From Sphingomonas zeae (GTDB taxonomy: Bacteria; Pseudomonadota; Alphaproteobacteria; Sphingomonadales; Sphingomonadaceae): DNA of 60,399 nt. Shown piece after piece: positions 42,811 through 52,759 of the stretch (positions within the stretch are counted from its first letter, which is position 1; every line of letters begins with the position of its first letter). The notes beneath the pieces were generated by a model. The model saw only the letters and a list, made by a program, of their open reading frames with translations, searched no databases and was not told the origin of the DNA. Location of the stretch: NCBI RefSeq assembly GCF_014197135.1, contig NZ_JACIFA010000018.1, positions 1-60,399 on the forward strand, given 5' to 3'. The position numbers were made by a program, and so were the translations under genes.

Positions 42811-44292
42811 ATGACTCTCCAAAGCTACCGAACCCAATGGTTCTCCAACCTGGGCGATGCGCGACGCGATGTGCTGGCCGGGCTGGTCGTCGCGCTCGCG
42901 CTGATCCCCGAGGCGATCGGCTTTTCGATCATCTCGGGCGTCGATCCCCGTGTCGGGCTTTATGCGTCGGTCGCGATCGCGATCGTCATTTCCTTTCTGG
43001 GCGGCCGGCCGGCGATGATCTCCGCCGCGACCGCCGCCGTTGCGGTCGTCGTCACCCCGCTGGTCCGCGACCACGGCGTCGACTATCTGTTCGCCGCGAC
43101 CATATTGATGGGGCTGATCCAGATCGCCGCCGGTTTCCTCCGACTCGATCTGGTGATGCAGTTCGTCTCGCGCTCGGTCATCACCGGCTTCGTCAACGCG
43201 CTGGCGATCCTGATCTTCATTGCACAGCTGCCGCAGCTGACCGGCGTGACATGGCACAGCTATGCGATGGTCGCGGGCGGCCTCGCCATCATCTATCTGC
43301 TGCCACGCGTGACCAAGGCGGTCCCCTCCCCGCTCGTCGCCATCCTGGTGCTGGCGGCGATCAGCATCGCGATGGGCCTGCCGGTGCGCACGGTGGGCGA
43401 TATGGGGCGCCTGCCCGAAGGCTTGCCCAGCCTGGCGCTGCCGAGCGTGCCGCTGACGTGGGAGACGCTGCGCATCATCCTGCCCTATTCGCTGACCATG
43501 GCCGCGGTCGGCCTGCTCGAATCGCTGCTGACCGCGCAGATCGTCGACGACATGACCGATACGGACAGCAACAAGCGCCGCGAGTGCATGGGGCAGGGCG
43601 GCGCGAACATCGCCGCCGCTTTGGTCGGCGGCATGGGCGGCTGCGCGATGATCGGGCAATCGGTCATCAACGTCACCTCGGGCGGGCGCAAGCGGCTGTC
43701 GACGCTGACCGCGGGCGTCGTGCTGCTGATCTTGCTGGCCGGGCTCGGCCCGGTCGTAGGCCGCATCCCGATGCCCGCACTGGTCGCCGTGATGGTCATG
43801 GTGTCGATCGGGACGTTCAGCTGGAACTCCATTCCCAATCTGCGCCGCCACCCGCCGACCTCCTCGGTCGTCATGCTCGTCACGGTCGCGGTGGTGGTCC
43901 TGACGCATGATCTGGCAAAGGGCGTGCTGGCGGGCGTGCTGCTGTCGGGCATCTTCTTTGCGGGCAAGGTCCGCCGGCTGTTCGCGGTCGAGCGGATCGA
44001 GCAGGGCGATGCGGTACGCTACCGCGTGACGGGGCAGATCTTCTTCGCTTCGGTCGACCGCTTCACCCGCGCTTTCCTGGCGGAGCCGGACCGCAACGTC
44101 GTGATCGACGTGTCGGCGGCGCATTTCTGGGATATTTCGGGAGTAGGCGCGCTCGACAAGATCGTGGCGCGGCTGCGGCGCGATGGCGCCAAGGTCGAGG
44201 TGATCGGCTATAATCAGGCGAGCGCCGACCTGGTCGACCGCTTCGCGCTGCACGACAAGACCGGGGTCGAACTGGGCGTGGTACCGCACTGA
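42811..44292 (+). CDS. SulP-family anion permease with STAS domain
   Basis: The 493-aa protein has ten to twelve helices with SulP hallmarks (LAGLVVALALIPEAIGFSIISGVDPRVGLYAS near 22-52, NIAAALVGGMGGCAMIGQS near 265-285) and a C-terminal STAS domain (residues about 395-490, VVIDVSAAHFWDISGVGALDKI). SulP proteins move sulfate, bicarbonate or other anions with H+ or Na+. The start at ATG 42811 puts the first helix at a normal position; the long frame upstream covers only repeat DNA. Confidence 0.92.
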   Translation: MTLQSYRTQWFSNLGDARRDVLAGLVVALALIPEAIGFSIISGVDPRVGLYASVAIAIVISFLGGRPAMISAATAAVAVVVTPLVRDHGVDYLFAATILMGLIQIAAGFLRLDLVMQFVSRSVITGFVNALAILIFIAQLPQLTGVTWHSYAMVAGGLAIIYLLPRVTKAVPSPLVAILVLAAISIAMGLPVRTVGDMGRLPEGLPSLALPSVPLTWETLRIILPYSLTMAAVGLLESLLTAQIVDDMTDTDSNKRRECMGQGGANIAAALVGGMGGCAMIGQSVINVTSGGRKRLSTLTAGVVLLILLAGLGPVVGRIPMPALVAVMVMVSIGTFSWNSIPNLRRHPPTSSVVMLVTVAVVVLTHDLAKGVLAGVLLSGIFFAGKVRRLFAVERIEQGDAVRYRVTGQIFFASVDRFTRAFLAEPDRNVVIDVSAAHFWDISGVGALDKIVARLRRDGAKVEVIGYNQASADLVDRFALHDKTGVELGVVPH

Positions 44293-44351
44293 CGCCCGCC
44301 ATGGGGGAGTGGTGTTGACCTGACCCGCCACCTCCCCCAAACGCCTGAGCC

Positions 44352-45353
44352 ATGCGCTTTTTCTCGGACAACGCCGCCCGTATCCACCCCAAGGTCATGG
44401 AGGCCATCGTCGCCGCCGACCAGATGGACACCGCCTATGACGGCGACCGCTGGTCCAAGGCGCTGGACGCGTGCCTGTCCGAGCTGTTCGGCACCCAGGT
44501 CGAGGTGCTGTGGGTGCCCACCGGCACCGCCGCCAACTGCCTGGCGCTGGCGGCGCTTTGCCCGCCTTACGGCGGCGTGGTCTGCCACCGCGACTCGCAT
44601 ATCCAGAATGACGAGGGCGGCGCGCCCGAATTCTACACCCATGGCGCCAAGCTGATGCTGGCCGATGGCGAGGGGGCGAAGCTGACCCCCGACACGATCC
44701 GGGCCGTGATCGACGCCATCGCCAATGACGTCCACCGGGTCCAGCCGCACGCCATCTCGATCACCAACGCCACCGAATATGGCCGCGTCTACAACCCGGA
44801 AGAGGTCGCTGCGATCGGGGCATTGGCCAAGGAGCGCGGACTGGGTTTCCACATGGACGGCGCGCGCTTCGCCAATGCGGTCGCGCGGTTGGGCTGCACG
44901 CCCGCCGCGCTGACCTGGCAGTCCGGCGTGGAGGCCCTGTCCTTCGGCTTCGTCAAGAACGGCGCGATGAGTGCCGAGGCGCTGGTGTTCTTCAAGCCCG
45001 GTCTGGCGGACGTCACCCGCCGCCGCCGCAAGCGCGCCGGGCTGTTGATGTCCAAGGGCCGCTATCTGGCGGCGCAGGTGCTGGCGATGGTCGAGAATGA
45101 TCTGTGGATCGCCAATGGCGCGCTGGCCAATGCCTGTGCCGAACGACTGGCGGGCGCAGCGGGCGACCGGCTGGTCTACCCTGTCGAGGCGAACGAAGTC
45201 TTTCTGCGCGCCACGCCGGAGGAAGCCGCGAAGCTACGGTCGCAAGGCTTCGACTTTTACGACTGGGCGGAGGGTGAAATCCGGCTCGTCACCGCCTGGG
45301 ACACCGACGCGCACCATGTCGCCGCCCTGGCCGACGCGATCGTCGCCTTATGA
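44352..45353 (+). CDS. ltaE: Low-specificity L-threonine aldolase (PLP-dependent)
   Basis: The 333-aa fold-type I PLP enzyme has the typical opening FFSDNAARIHPKVMEAI, the cofactor-binding PTGTAANCLAL near 58, HMDGARFANAV near 168 with the PLP Asp, and SFGFVKNGAM near 200 with the Schiff-base Lys. It cleaves L-threonine or allo-threonine to glycine and acetaldehyde. Its stop overlaps the start of a drug/metabolite exporter (ATGA), implying co-expression. Confidence 0.88.
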   Translation: MRFFSDNAARIHPKVMEAIVAADQMDTAYDGDRWSKALDACLSELFGTQVEVLWVPTGTAANCLALAALCPPYGGVVCHRDSHIQNDEGGAPEFYTHGAKLMLADGEGAKLTPDTIRAVIDAIANDVHRVQPHAISITNATEYGRVYNPEEVAAIGALAKERGLGFHMDGARFANAVARLGCTPAALTWQSGVEALSFGFVKNGAMSAEALVFFKPGLADVTRRRRKRAGLLMSKGRYLAAQVLAMVENDLWIANGALANACAERLAGAAGDRLVYPVEANEVFLRATPEEAAKLRSQGFDFYDWAEGEIRLVTAWDTDAHHVAALADAIVAL

Positions 45354-46270
45354 GCGAGTTCGACACCAGCCCGCGCTCGACCCGCGCCGCCGTCCTTATC
45401 CCCTTCGCCATTGTCACGCTGATCTGGGGATCGACCTGGCTGGTCATCCGCGACCAGATTTCGGTCGTGCCCGCCACCTGGTCGGTCAGCTATCGCTTCC
45501 TCGTCGGCGGGCTCGCCATGGGGGCCTTCGCCATCGCCCGGCGGGAAAGTTTCCGGCTGGGCACCACCGGTGCGCTCTTTGCCGCCGGGATCGGGCTGTT
45601 CCAGTTCGTCCTCAACTTCAACTTCGTTTATCATGCCGAGGCGTACATCACCTCCGGGCTGGTCGCGGTCGTCTTCGCGATGCTGCTCATCCCCAATGCG
45701 GGCTTTGCGCGCCTTTTCCTGGGGCAGCGCATGGGGCGGCAGCTGATGGTCGGCTCCGCCATCGCGATGGCGGGCGCGGCGCTGCTGTTCGTGCATGAGG
45801 CGCGGGTCGATCCTGCCGGGCCGACCCGCGCACTGACCGGCATCGCGCTGACCATCGTGGCGATCCTGTCCGCCTCGACCGCCAATGTCATGCAGGCGAC
45901 CAAGACCGCCAAGCGCTTTCCGATGCACGCGACGTTGAGCGTGGCGATGCTCATCGGCGCGGCGCTGGATGCGGTCATCGCCTATAGCCTGAACGGCCCG
46001 CCGGTGTTCGAGATGCGCGCTGGATATGTGCTGGGCATCCTCTATCTCGGGCTGTTCGCCTCGGCACTGGCCTTTCCGCTCTACTACCGGGTGCTACGGA
46101 CGATCGGCCCGGCCAAGGCGGCCTATTCGAGCGTCATCGTCCCCGTCATCGCCATGAGCCTGTCGACCGTGTTCGAGGGTTATCGCTGGTCGCTGCTGGC
46201 TGGCGCGGGGGCGGCGGTGACGGCGCTGGGGCTGGTCATCGCGCTCAAGGCGCGCAGGCCCAACCGGTAA
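45350..46270 (+). CDS. EamA/DMT-superfamily transporter
   Basis: This 306-aa inner-membrane protein has ten predicted helices arranged as two EamA repeats (LIWGSTWLVIRDQ in the first, LYLGLFASALAFPLYYRVLRTIGPAKAAYSS in the second). Family members export amino acids or metabolites. It is coupled to the threonine aldolase, so export of threonine, glycine or an analogue is a reasonable guess. Its last 91 bases overlap the end of the convergent SDR gene. Confidence 0.88.
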   Translation: MSEFDTSPRSTRAAVLIPFAIVTLIWGSTWLVIRDQISVVPATWSVSYRFLVGGLAMGAFAIARRESFRLGTTGALFAAGIGLFQFVLNFNFVYHAEAYITSGLVAVVFAMLLIPNAGFARLFLGQRMGRQLMVGSAIAMAGAALLFVHEARVDPAGPTRALTGIALTIVAILSASTANVMQATKTAKRFPMHATLSVAMLIGAALDAVIAYSLNGPPVFEMRAGYVLGILYLGLFASALAFPLYYRVLRTIGPAKAAYSSVIVPVIAMSLSTVFEGYRWSLLAGAGAAVTALGLVIALKARRPNR

Positions 46271-47019
46271 TCGGGATAGCGGGGGCGCCAGTTCAGCACC
46301 CGCTTGGCCTTGCCATTCGCCACCCGCCGGTTCTCAGCGTAGAAACCGCGTGCCGCGTCTGACAGGCTGTCCAGCGACACCAGTGGCGGCGGCGACAGCC
46401 CTGCCAGTTGGGCGGCATAGGCCATGACCGCGTCCTGATCGCAGGGAAAATCGTCGGACAGATTATAGGCCCCCGCCGGGCCGTCGAACCCGGCGATCAC
46501 GCCCGACACGATATCGGCGATATGCACCCGGCTGAACACCTGTCCGGGCAGCCCGACCCGGTGCGCGCGTCCGCCACGAACCCGGTCGATCGGCGAGCGG
46601 CCCGGGCCGTAAATGCCGGGCAGGCGGAACACCCGCGCGCCCAGTGCCTGCCAGTCGGCATCCGCCGCCGCCCGCGCCGCACGCCGTCCCGAGCCGATCG
46701 GGGCGGTTTCGTCCACCCACGCCCCGCCGGTATCACCATAGACGCCGGTCGAGGACAGATAGCCGAGCCATGCATCCGACCGTGCCAGTTGCGCGCCATA
46801 GGAGACGAGCACCGGATCGACCTCACCCTCGGGCGGGACCGAGGACAGGATATGCGTGGCAGCGGCGATCTCCGGCTCCACCCGCGCCCGGTCGTCGAAG
46901 CGGATCGAGCCGCCACGCCCGTCACGGGTCGTTCCCGCAACCGACCAGCCGCGTCCTTCCAAGAGCGCGGCCAAGTGACCGGCGGCATAGCCCATGCCGA
47001 AGACGAAAAGACGACCCAC
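46180..47019 (-). CDS. NAD(P)-binding SDR/epimerase-like protein
   Basis: The 279-aa extended-SDR-type protein begins VGRLFVFGMGYAAGHLA (nucleotide-binding G-x-G-x-x-A form) and contains YLSSTGVYGDTGG, RVFRLPGIYGPGRSPIDR and VHIADIVSGVIAGF, as in the YeeZ family of SDR proteins. Function unknown. A GTG at 47019 with GGAGG ten bases upstream is the start. The 3' end overlaps the exporter gene tail to tail. Confidence 0.85.
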   Translation of the reverse strand: MGRLFVFGMGYAAGHLAALLEGRGWSVAGTTRDGRGGSIRFDDRARVEPEIAAATHILSSVPPEGEVDPVLVSYGAQLARSDAWLGYLSSTGVYGDTGGAWVDETAPIGSGRRAARAAADADWQALGARVFRLPGIYGPGRSPIDRVRGGRAHRVGLPGQVFSRVHIADIVSGVIAGFDGPAGAYNLSDDFPCDQDAVMAYAAQLAGLSPPPLVSLDSLSDAARGFYAENRRVANGKAKRVLNWRPRYPDYRLGLRALSAMTSPSAVTAAPAPASSDQR

Positions 47020-47031
47020 CAAGCTCAAACC

Positions 47032-47106
47032 TCCGTTCGCACTGAGCGAAGTCGAAGTGCACGCGAACGGCGTGCTTGGCCTTCGACTTCGCTCAGGCTG
47101 AACGGA
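47032..47106. repeat. Inverted repeat of the 'CTGAGCGAAGTCGAAG' type (S2)
   Basis: The arms TCCGTTCGCACTGAGCGAAG... (47032-47060) and ...CTTCGCTCAGGCTGAACGGA (47078-47106) pair with few mismatches over 29 bp. A diverged relative lies at 52760-52835. It sits between the SDR start and the M28 peptidase stop. Confidence 0.7.
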
Positions 47107-47143
47107 TGAGGTACGGCTTGGCTGCAGGAAGCGGCCGCAAGCA

Positions 47144-48850
47144 TCACTTCGCCGCCATCGGCCCCTTGTAGAGCGTGCCGAAATAATCGCCCTTGTTCCA
47201 CACCGGCCGCTCCGCACCGTCGGCGATTTCGCGGGCGATGGCGTAGTTGACGCTGACGAAGCGCGGTCCCTGGCTCCAGTCGATGCCTTGGTCGATCTCG
47301 TCGCCGGGGCGGTGATAGCGGTGGCTCATGAAATCCTCGACCGCCGCCTTGCCCGGTCCCTTCTGGCCCGGCCACAGGAAGACCGAGGGGATGCCCTTCT
47401 GCACGAAGCGGAAATGGTCGGAGCGGACGAAAATGCCTTCCTCCGGCATCGGATCGGGCGAGACGGGCAGGTCCATCGCCCCCACCGCCTTGCGCACGAT
47501 CGGCCCCAGCGTGGATCGATCCGCGCCGAACACCACCATATCCTCGAACTTGTAGGTCAGGATCGGCATGTCGAGATTGACGTCGGCGACGATCGACTTC
47601 AGCGGCACAGTCGGGTGGTTGGCGAAATAGTCGGAGCCGACCAGCCCCTTTTCCTCCGCCGTCACCGCCAGGAACATGACGGTGCGCTTGGGCGGCGTGG
47701 CCGCCTTGAAGCGCTTGGCCTCCTCGATCAGGCTGGCGATGCCGATGGCGTTGTCGAGCGCGCCATTGTTGATCCGGTCGCCCTCGCCGCCCTCATTGGT
47801 GCCGATATGGTCAAGATGCGCGGACAGCACGACCACCTGGTCCTTCAGCTTCGGGTCGCTGCCGGGGATCAGGCCGATGACGTTGCTGCTGTCCATCGGC
47901 TTGAAGCTGGTCTTGGACGCGACCGTCAACTGCCCCTTGGCGGTAAGCGGCTTGTAAGCGGGCTTGGGCGCAGCGGCCGCCTTTACGACCGCGTCCCAAC
48001 CCTTGCCGAACAGCTTGGCCGCGCCCGTCTGAGATAGGGTGCCAAGTACCGGGGTCGTCGGCGTCATCGCATGGGCGGTGCCGTCCGGGTTCGCCCAGGT
48101 CACGCGCGGCGCGTTGTAATAGCGAGCGAGCGAGGCAAAGGGCCGCTGCCGACCGCCAGCGCGCGGCATGTCGATCTGGATCGCGCCGACCGCACCGCGC
48201 GCCGCCGCCAGCGAAGCCTTGTTCGCCGCCGACCCGAAAAAGGCGCGCTCCTCGCCGCCCAGCCCCTCGGGCGTGCCGGGGACGAAGGCGACGATCTTGC
48301 CGCGCACATCGACGCCCTTATAGTCGGTCAGCCCATATTGCGCGGCGTCGATGCCGTATCCGACGAAGACGACCGGCGCGGAAAGGCTGGTCTCCTTGGC
48401 ATTGGCCACGGGCGAGGGCACGAAATCCTCCCCGAACACCAGTTCCTGCGGCTGGCCGCCCGCCGGGGTCCACAACGCGCTGCCCTTGTCGGCGACATTG
48501 TACGCAACCAGCGGCACCCTCTGCAGATAGCCGCCATTGTCGCCGCCGGGCCGCAGCCCCGCCGCATAGAATTGCGCCGCGACATATTGCGCGGCGATGT
48601 CATAGTCGCGGGTGCCCGCCTCGCGCCCCGCCATCGCGTCACTGGCCAGGAACATGACGTGCGCCTTCATCGCCGCCTGATCCTCGGGCAGGGGCGCGGT
48701 GACGACGGCGTTGCGCTCGGCCGGGCTACGCTGCGCCGCCGTTTGCGCCGGCGTGGGGCTGGCGGCCTGATAATGAAGATGATCGTGATCGTGCGCGATC
48801 GCGGCGGTGGACAGGAGAAGCAGCGGCAGCAGAGCCGTCGAACGCGACAT
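47144..48850 (-). CDS. M28-family metallopeptidase with PA domain
   Basis: The 568-aa exported zinc peptidase has a signal peptide (MSRSTALLPLLLLSTAAIA) followed by a His-rich HDHDHLHY stretch. A protease-associated domain occupies about 130-300. The M28 catalytic domain carries the two-zinc ligands: His/Asp in LSAHLDHIG, Asp in NNGALDNA, Glu-Glu in VTAEEKGLVG, Asp in NLDMP and His in HRYHRPGDE. It probably acts as a periplasmic aminopeptidase. The start at 48850 is set by the signal peptide. Divergent from pepN. Confidence 0.9.
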   Translation of the reverse strand: MSRSTALLPLLLLSTAAIAHDHDHLHYQAASPTPAQTAAQRSPAERNAVVTAPLPEDQAAMKAHVMFLASDAMAGREAGTRDYDIAAQYVAAQFYAAGLRPGGDNGGYLQRVPLVAYNVADKGSALWTPAGGQPQELVFGEDFVPSPVANAKETSLSAPVVFVGYGIDAAQYGLTDYKGVDVRGKIVAFVPGTPEGLGGEERAFFGSAANKASLAAARGAVGAIQIDMPRAGGRQRPFASLARYYNAPRVTWANPDGTAHAMTPTTPVLGTLSQTGAAKLFGKGWDAVVKAAAAPKPAYKPLTAKGQLTVASKTSFKPMDSSNVIGLIPGSDPKLKDQVVVLSAHLDHIGTNEGGEGDRINNGALDNAIGIASLIEEAKRFKAATPPKRTVMFLAVTAEEKGLVGSDYFANHPTVPLKSIVADVNLDMPILTYKFEDMVVFGADRSTLGPIVRKAVGAMDLPVSPDPMPEEGIFVRSDHFRFVQKGIPSVFLWPGQKGPGKAAVEDFMSHRYHRPGDEIDQGIDWSQGPRFVSVNYAIAREIADGAERPVWNKGDYFGTLYKGPMAAK

Positions 48851-48987
48851 GCAGGACCTTTCGGGGAGATAGTGTTGCATAGGCGTATCACGCCATTTTC
48901 GCCGATCAACCCCGCCCATGATGGGCCGCGCCGGTTTTTCCTGCCACGCCGGTGGTCGCGCGGGTCCTGCGCGGCTATATTCGCATC

Positions 48988-51591
48988 ATGGACATTCAGC
49001 GCAGCGCCGCCCAGCCCAGCACGGCCCCCACCGCCATCCGGCGCGAGGACTATAGCCCCCCCGCCTGGGAAGTCCCGCAGATCGCGCTCGACTTCGCGCT
49101 GGACCCTGCCGATACCCGCGTCCGCGCCGCGCTGACCGTCACCCGCAGCAGCCCGCACGATATGCCGCTGGTGCTCGACGGAGCCGGACAGATGCCGCTG
49201 TCGGTCAAGGTCGACGGCGTCGCGGTCAATGACTGGCGGATCGAGGGCGAGCAGCTGGTCGTGCCGCTGACCGGCGACCATCACGTCGTCGAGACCGAGG
49301 TTTCGATCGCGCCCGAGAGCAACACCCAGCTGATGGGCCTTTATGCCTCGGGCGGCAATCTGTGCACCCAATGCGAGGCCGAAGGATTTCGCCGCATCAC
49401 CTGGTTCCCTGACCGTCCCGACGTGCTGAGCGTCTATCGCGTTCGCATGACCGCGGACCGGCGGCGCTATCCGGTGCTGCTGGCCAATGGCGATCCGGTA
49501 GCGAGCGGCGAGAATGACGACGGCACGCACTGGGCGGAATGGCACGACCCCTTCCCCAAGCCGTCTTATCTCTTCGCGCTGGTCGCGGGCGATCTGGCGG
49601 TCAACGCCTCGACCTTCACCACGATGAGCGGGCGCGAGGTGCGCTTGGGCATCTGGGTGCGCGCCGCCGACCTGGCCAAGACCGACCATGCGCTCCACGC
49701 GCTGAAGCTCTCCATGGCGTGGGACGAGCGCGTCTATGGCCGCGAATATGACCTGGACGTGTTCAACATCGTCGCGGTCGACGACTTCAACTTCGGCGCG
49801 ATGGAGAATAAGGGGCTGAACATCTTCAACAGCCGCTACATCCTCGCCGACCCCGACACCGCGACCGATTACGACTATGACGCCGTCGCCGCCGTCGTCG
49901 CGCATGAATATTTCCACAACTGGTCGGGCAACCGGATCACCTGCCGCGACTGGTTCCAGCTTTCGCTGAAGGAAGGCTTCACCGTCTATCGCGACCAGTG
50001 CTTCTCCGCCGACCAGGGATCGGCGGCGGTCAAGCGGATCGAGGATGTGCGGGGCTTGCGCGCCAGCCAGTTCCCCGAGGATTCCGGGCCGCTGGCGCAT
50101 CCGGTGCGCCCGGAAAGCTATATCGAGATCAGCAACTTCTACACGGCGACCATCTACAACAAGGGGGCCGAACTGATCCGCATGATGGCGACCATGCTGG
50201 GTCCGGTCCGGTTCCGCGCGGCGACCGACCTGTATTTCGATCGCTTCGACGGGACGGCCGCCACCTGCGAGGATTTCGTCGCCTGTATGGAGGAGGCAGG
50301 CGGCATCGACCTGTCGCAATTCCGCCTCTGGTATAGCCAAGCGGGTACGCCGCGCGTCTCGGCCGGACTATCCCACGAACCCGGCGGCGGCCGCGCCGAG
50401 CTTCGCCTCGCCCAGCATGTCCCCGCCACGCCGGGGCAGAGCGTCAAGCAGCCGATGCTGTTGCCGCTCAAGGTCCGGCTGTTCGGCGCAGAAACCGGGC
50501 GCCCGCTGACCGACGAGCGGCTGATCCTGCTCGACCAAGTGGCCGAAACCATCACCTTCGAGAGCGTAACCGAGCGCCCCGTCCTGTCGATCAATCGCGG
50601 CTTTTCCGCCCCCATCGTGGTCGAGAGCGACCGGACGGCGGAGGACCTTGCCTTCCTGTCGGCACATGACGACGATCCCTTCGCCCGCTACGAGGCGATG
50701 CAGCAGCTGATGCTCGACACGCTGGTCGCAGGCACGATCCACGGCGAGGTAAAGGGGCAGGCGGTGATCGACGCCGTCACCCGCACGCTGGAGGCCGAGG
50801 GGCTGGAGCTGGCCTTCCTCGCCGAGGCGGTGTTGTTGCCGTCGGAGAATTTCATCGGCGACCAGCTCGTCACCGTCGACCCCGATGCGATCCACGCCGC
50901 ACGCGAAACGCTGCGCACACAGCTGGGCCGCGCACTGTTGCCGACCTGGCGGCGGCTCTATGCCGAGCTGGCGCAGGGGCGTTACGTCTATTCGCCCGAG
51001 GCCAAGGGGCGGCGTCGCCTGCGCAACGTCGCGCTCGGCTATATCGCGGCCAGCGGCGCGGAGGATGCCGCCGCGCTGGCGTTCGCGCAGTTCGAGGCGG
51101 CGGACAATATGACCGACCGGCAGGCGGCGCTGACCACGCTGGTCAGCTCCGACGCACCCGAGCGCGAGGACGCGCTGGCGCATTTCCATGCGCGCTATGC
51201 CGGTAACGGGCTGGTCCTCGACAAATGGTTCCAGACCCAGGCGCTGTCGTCGCGCAGCGATACCGGCGCGGTGGTCGAGCGGCTGGCCCAGCATCCCGAC
51301 TTCACCCTGGCCAATCCCAATCGGGCACGCGCGCTGTTGGGCGCGTTCGGGGTGAACCAGCGCGCGTTCAACGCTGCTGACGGATCCGGCTATCGCTTCC
51401 TGGCCGAGCAGCTGATCGCGCTCGACCGGCTCAACCCGCAAACGGCGGCCAAGCTCTTGCCGCCGCTCGGCCGCTGGCGCCGGTTCGACGCCAAGCGCTC
51501 AGGGCTGATGCGCGCGGAGCTGGTGCGGATCGTCGAGACGCCGGGCCTGTCCAAGGACCTGTTCGAGCAGGCCTCGAAGAGCTTGGACTGA
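48988..51591 (+). CDS. pepN: Aminopeptidase N
   Basis: This 867-aa M1 metallo-aminopeptidase removes N-terminal residues from peptides in the cytoplasm. It has GAMEN at 270-274, the zinc motif HEYFH at 306-310 with the third ligand in LKEGFTVYRDQ near 329, and the DUF3458-type C-terminal helical domains of the gammaproteobacterial-like PepN class. No signal peptide. I chose the ATG at 48988; the upstream in-frame codons lack a ribosome binding site. The stop leads directly into repeat R4. Confidence 0.94.
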   Translation: MDIQRSAAQPSTAPTAIRREDYSPPAWEVPQIALDFALDPADTRVRAALTVTRSSPHDMPLVLDGAGQMPLSVKVDGVAVNDWRIEGEQLVVPLTGDHHVVETEVSIAPESNTQLMGLYASGGNLCTQCEAEGFRRITWFPDRPDVLSVYRVRMTADRRRYPVLLANGDPVASGENDDGTHWAEWHDPFPKPSYLFALVAGDLAVNASTFTTMSGREVRLGIWVRAADLAKTDHALHALKLSMAWDERVYGREYDLDVFNIVAVDDFNFGAMENKGLNIFNSRYILADPDTATDYDYDAVAAVVAHEYFHNWSGNRITCRDWFQLSLKEGFTVYRDQCFSADQGSAAVKRIEDVRGLRASQFPEDSGPLAHPVRPESYIEISNFYTATIYNKGAELIRMMATMLGPVRFRAATDLYFDRFDGTAATCEDFVACMEEAGGIDLSQFRLWYSQAGTPRVSAGLSHEPGGGRAELRLAQHVPATPGQSVKQPMLLPLKVRLFGAETGRPLTDERLILLDQVAETITFESVTERPVLSINRGFSAPIVVESDRTAEDLAFLSAHDDDPFARYEAMQQLMLDTLVAGTIHGEVKGQAVIDAVTRTLEAEGLELAFLAEAVLLPSENFIGDQLVTVDPDAIHAARETLRTQLGRALLPTWRRLYAELAQGRYVYSPEAKGRRRLRNVALGYIAASGAEDAAALAFAQFEAADNMTDRQAALTTLVSSDAPEREDALAHFHARYAGNGLVLDKWFQTQALSSRSDTGAVVERLAQHPDFTLANPNRARALLGAFGVNQRAFNAADGSGYRFLAEQLIALDRLNPQTAAKLLPPLGRWRRFDAKRSGLMRAELVRIVETPGLSKDLFEQASKSLD

Positions 51592-51715
51592 TCCTCCCCT
51601 GAAAGGGGAGGGGGACCATGCGAAGCATGGTGGAGGGGGAGCGCCACACGGGACGTCCTATGGGAAAAACCCCCTCCACCGCCCTGCGGGCGGTCCCCTC
51701 CCGTACCGGGGAGGA
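51591..51715. repeat. GC-rich inverted repeat element, copy R4
   Basis: This is a fourth R-type element, filling the gap between the pepN stop and the convergent esterase stop. The left end has CCTCCCCTGAAAGGGGAGG in place of the usual hairpin loop; the right end has a slightly altered CCTCCCGTACCGGGGAGG. Because it lies between converging genes it may act as a two-way terminator. Confidence 0.85.
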
Positions 51716-52642
51716 TTATTTGGCCTGCAAAAACCCTTCCATCACGATCCAGCGGTAGAAGGCATCGAACCAGCCGGTGCTGGTCGTCTTCTTCGGATAC
51801 ATACCGAAGCCGTGGCCGCCCTGGCCGTAAAGATGGAATTCGACCGGTTTCTTGGCCGCCATCCATTGATCGATCAGGCCGAAGCCCTTGCCCGCAAACA
51901 GCGGATCGTCGGCGGCGATCGCAGCGAACATCGGCGGCGCGTCGGCGGGCACCGTCATCGGCTGGAGCGGGCCATAGATATCACCGATAAAGGCGGGCTT
52001 GGCCTGACCGTCGAGCACGGTCGCGACGGTCAGCATCGCGCCCGCCGAAAAACCGACCATGCCGATCCGGTTGGGATCGACCTTCCACGCGCCTGCGCGC
52101 TGGCGGACCAGCGCAAAGGCGGCGCGGGAATCGGCGATCTGGGGAGCCAGGCCCTTCAGCGCTTCCTCTGGATTCGGCCGCGCGGTGGGGCGCGCCACGC
52201 TGGAGAACATCGCGGCCATCGACTTTTCAAACTCGCCCATGTCGGCGGGCGTCTGGTTCAGCCGGTATTTCAGGACGAAGGCGGCGATGCCGCGATCGGC
52301 CAGCGCCTTGGCGACGTCCCAGCCTTCATTCTGCATCGACAGGGTACGAAAACCGCCACCGGGGGCGACGATGACCGCCGCGCCCGTCGCCTTCGCGGGA
52401 TCGGGCAGGAAGGGAGTCAGCGTCGCTTCCGTCACGTTGCGGGCGAAGACGCTGTTATACTGGCTGTGCCAGCTTTCCTTGTTCTTGGCGCCCGGCAAGG
52501 GGCCGGTGTTCAGCGGAATGGCGGCCGGTTGCGCGGGTATGGCGATAGGCGCCATCTTGTCGGCCTGCGCCATGGCGGGTGCCGCCACCGAGAGCGTTAG
52601 CAAAGCGGCCAGCGCATGGCTGGCCCAGCGTTTGGACTTCAT
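51716..52642 (-). CDS. Exported alpha/beta hydrolase (acetyl-esterase/dienelactone-hydrolase-like)
   Basis: The 308-aa protein has a signal peptide (AALLTLSVAAPAMAQ), an APGGGFRTLSMQNEG oxyanion-type segment near 92, the nucleophile in MVGFSAGAML near 195 and the His in GQGGHGFG near 280. It resembles the BD-FAE/acetyl-xylan-esterase type of exported hydrolases. The natural substrate is unknown. Stop abuts repeat R4. Confidence 0.85.
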   Translation of the reverse strand: MKSKRWASHALAALLTLSVAAPAMAQADKMAPIAIPAQPAAIPLNTGPLPGAKNKESWHSQYNSVFARNVTEATLTPFLPDPAKATGAAVIVAPGGGFRTLSMQNEGWDVAKALADRGIAAFVLKYRLNQTPADMGEFEKSMAAMFSSVARPTARPNPEEALKGLAPQIADSRAAFALVRQRAGAWKVDPNRIGMVGFSAGAMLTVATVLDGQAKPAFIGDIYGPLQPMTVPADAPPMFAAIAADDPLFAGKGFGLIDQWMAAKKPVEFHLYGQGGHGFGMYPKKTTSTGWFDAFYRWIVMEGFLQAK

Positions 52643-52759
52643 ATCCCCTCCTGTCCTCCGTGGGTTATGTCCCTACGATCGAGGGTGGATGGTACGCTTC
52701 GGAGCGTGAGGCGCAAGGGCTAATGTTAAGGCTAACAATTTGAATTAGTGTGCGTGGCT

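Noticed and set aside
41482..44340. 952-codon minus-strand frame across the PBP and SulP genes
   Set aside because: It spans two genuine plus-strand genes and the repeats between them; His/Arg/Asp-rich nonsense product.
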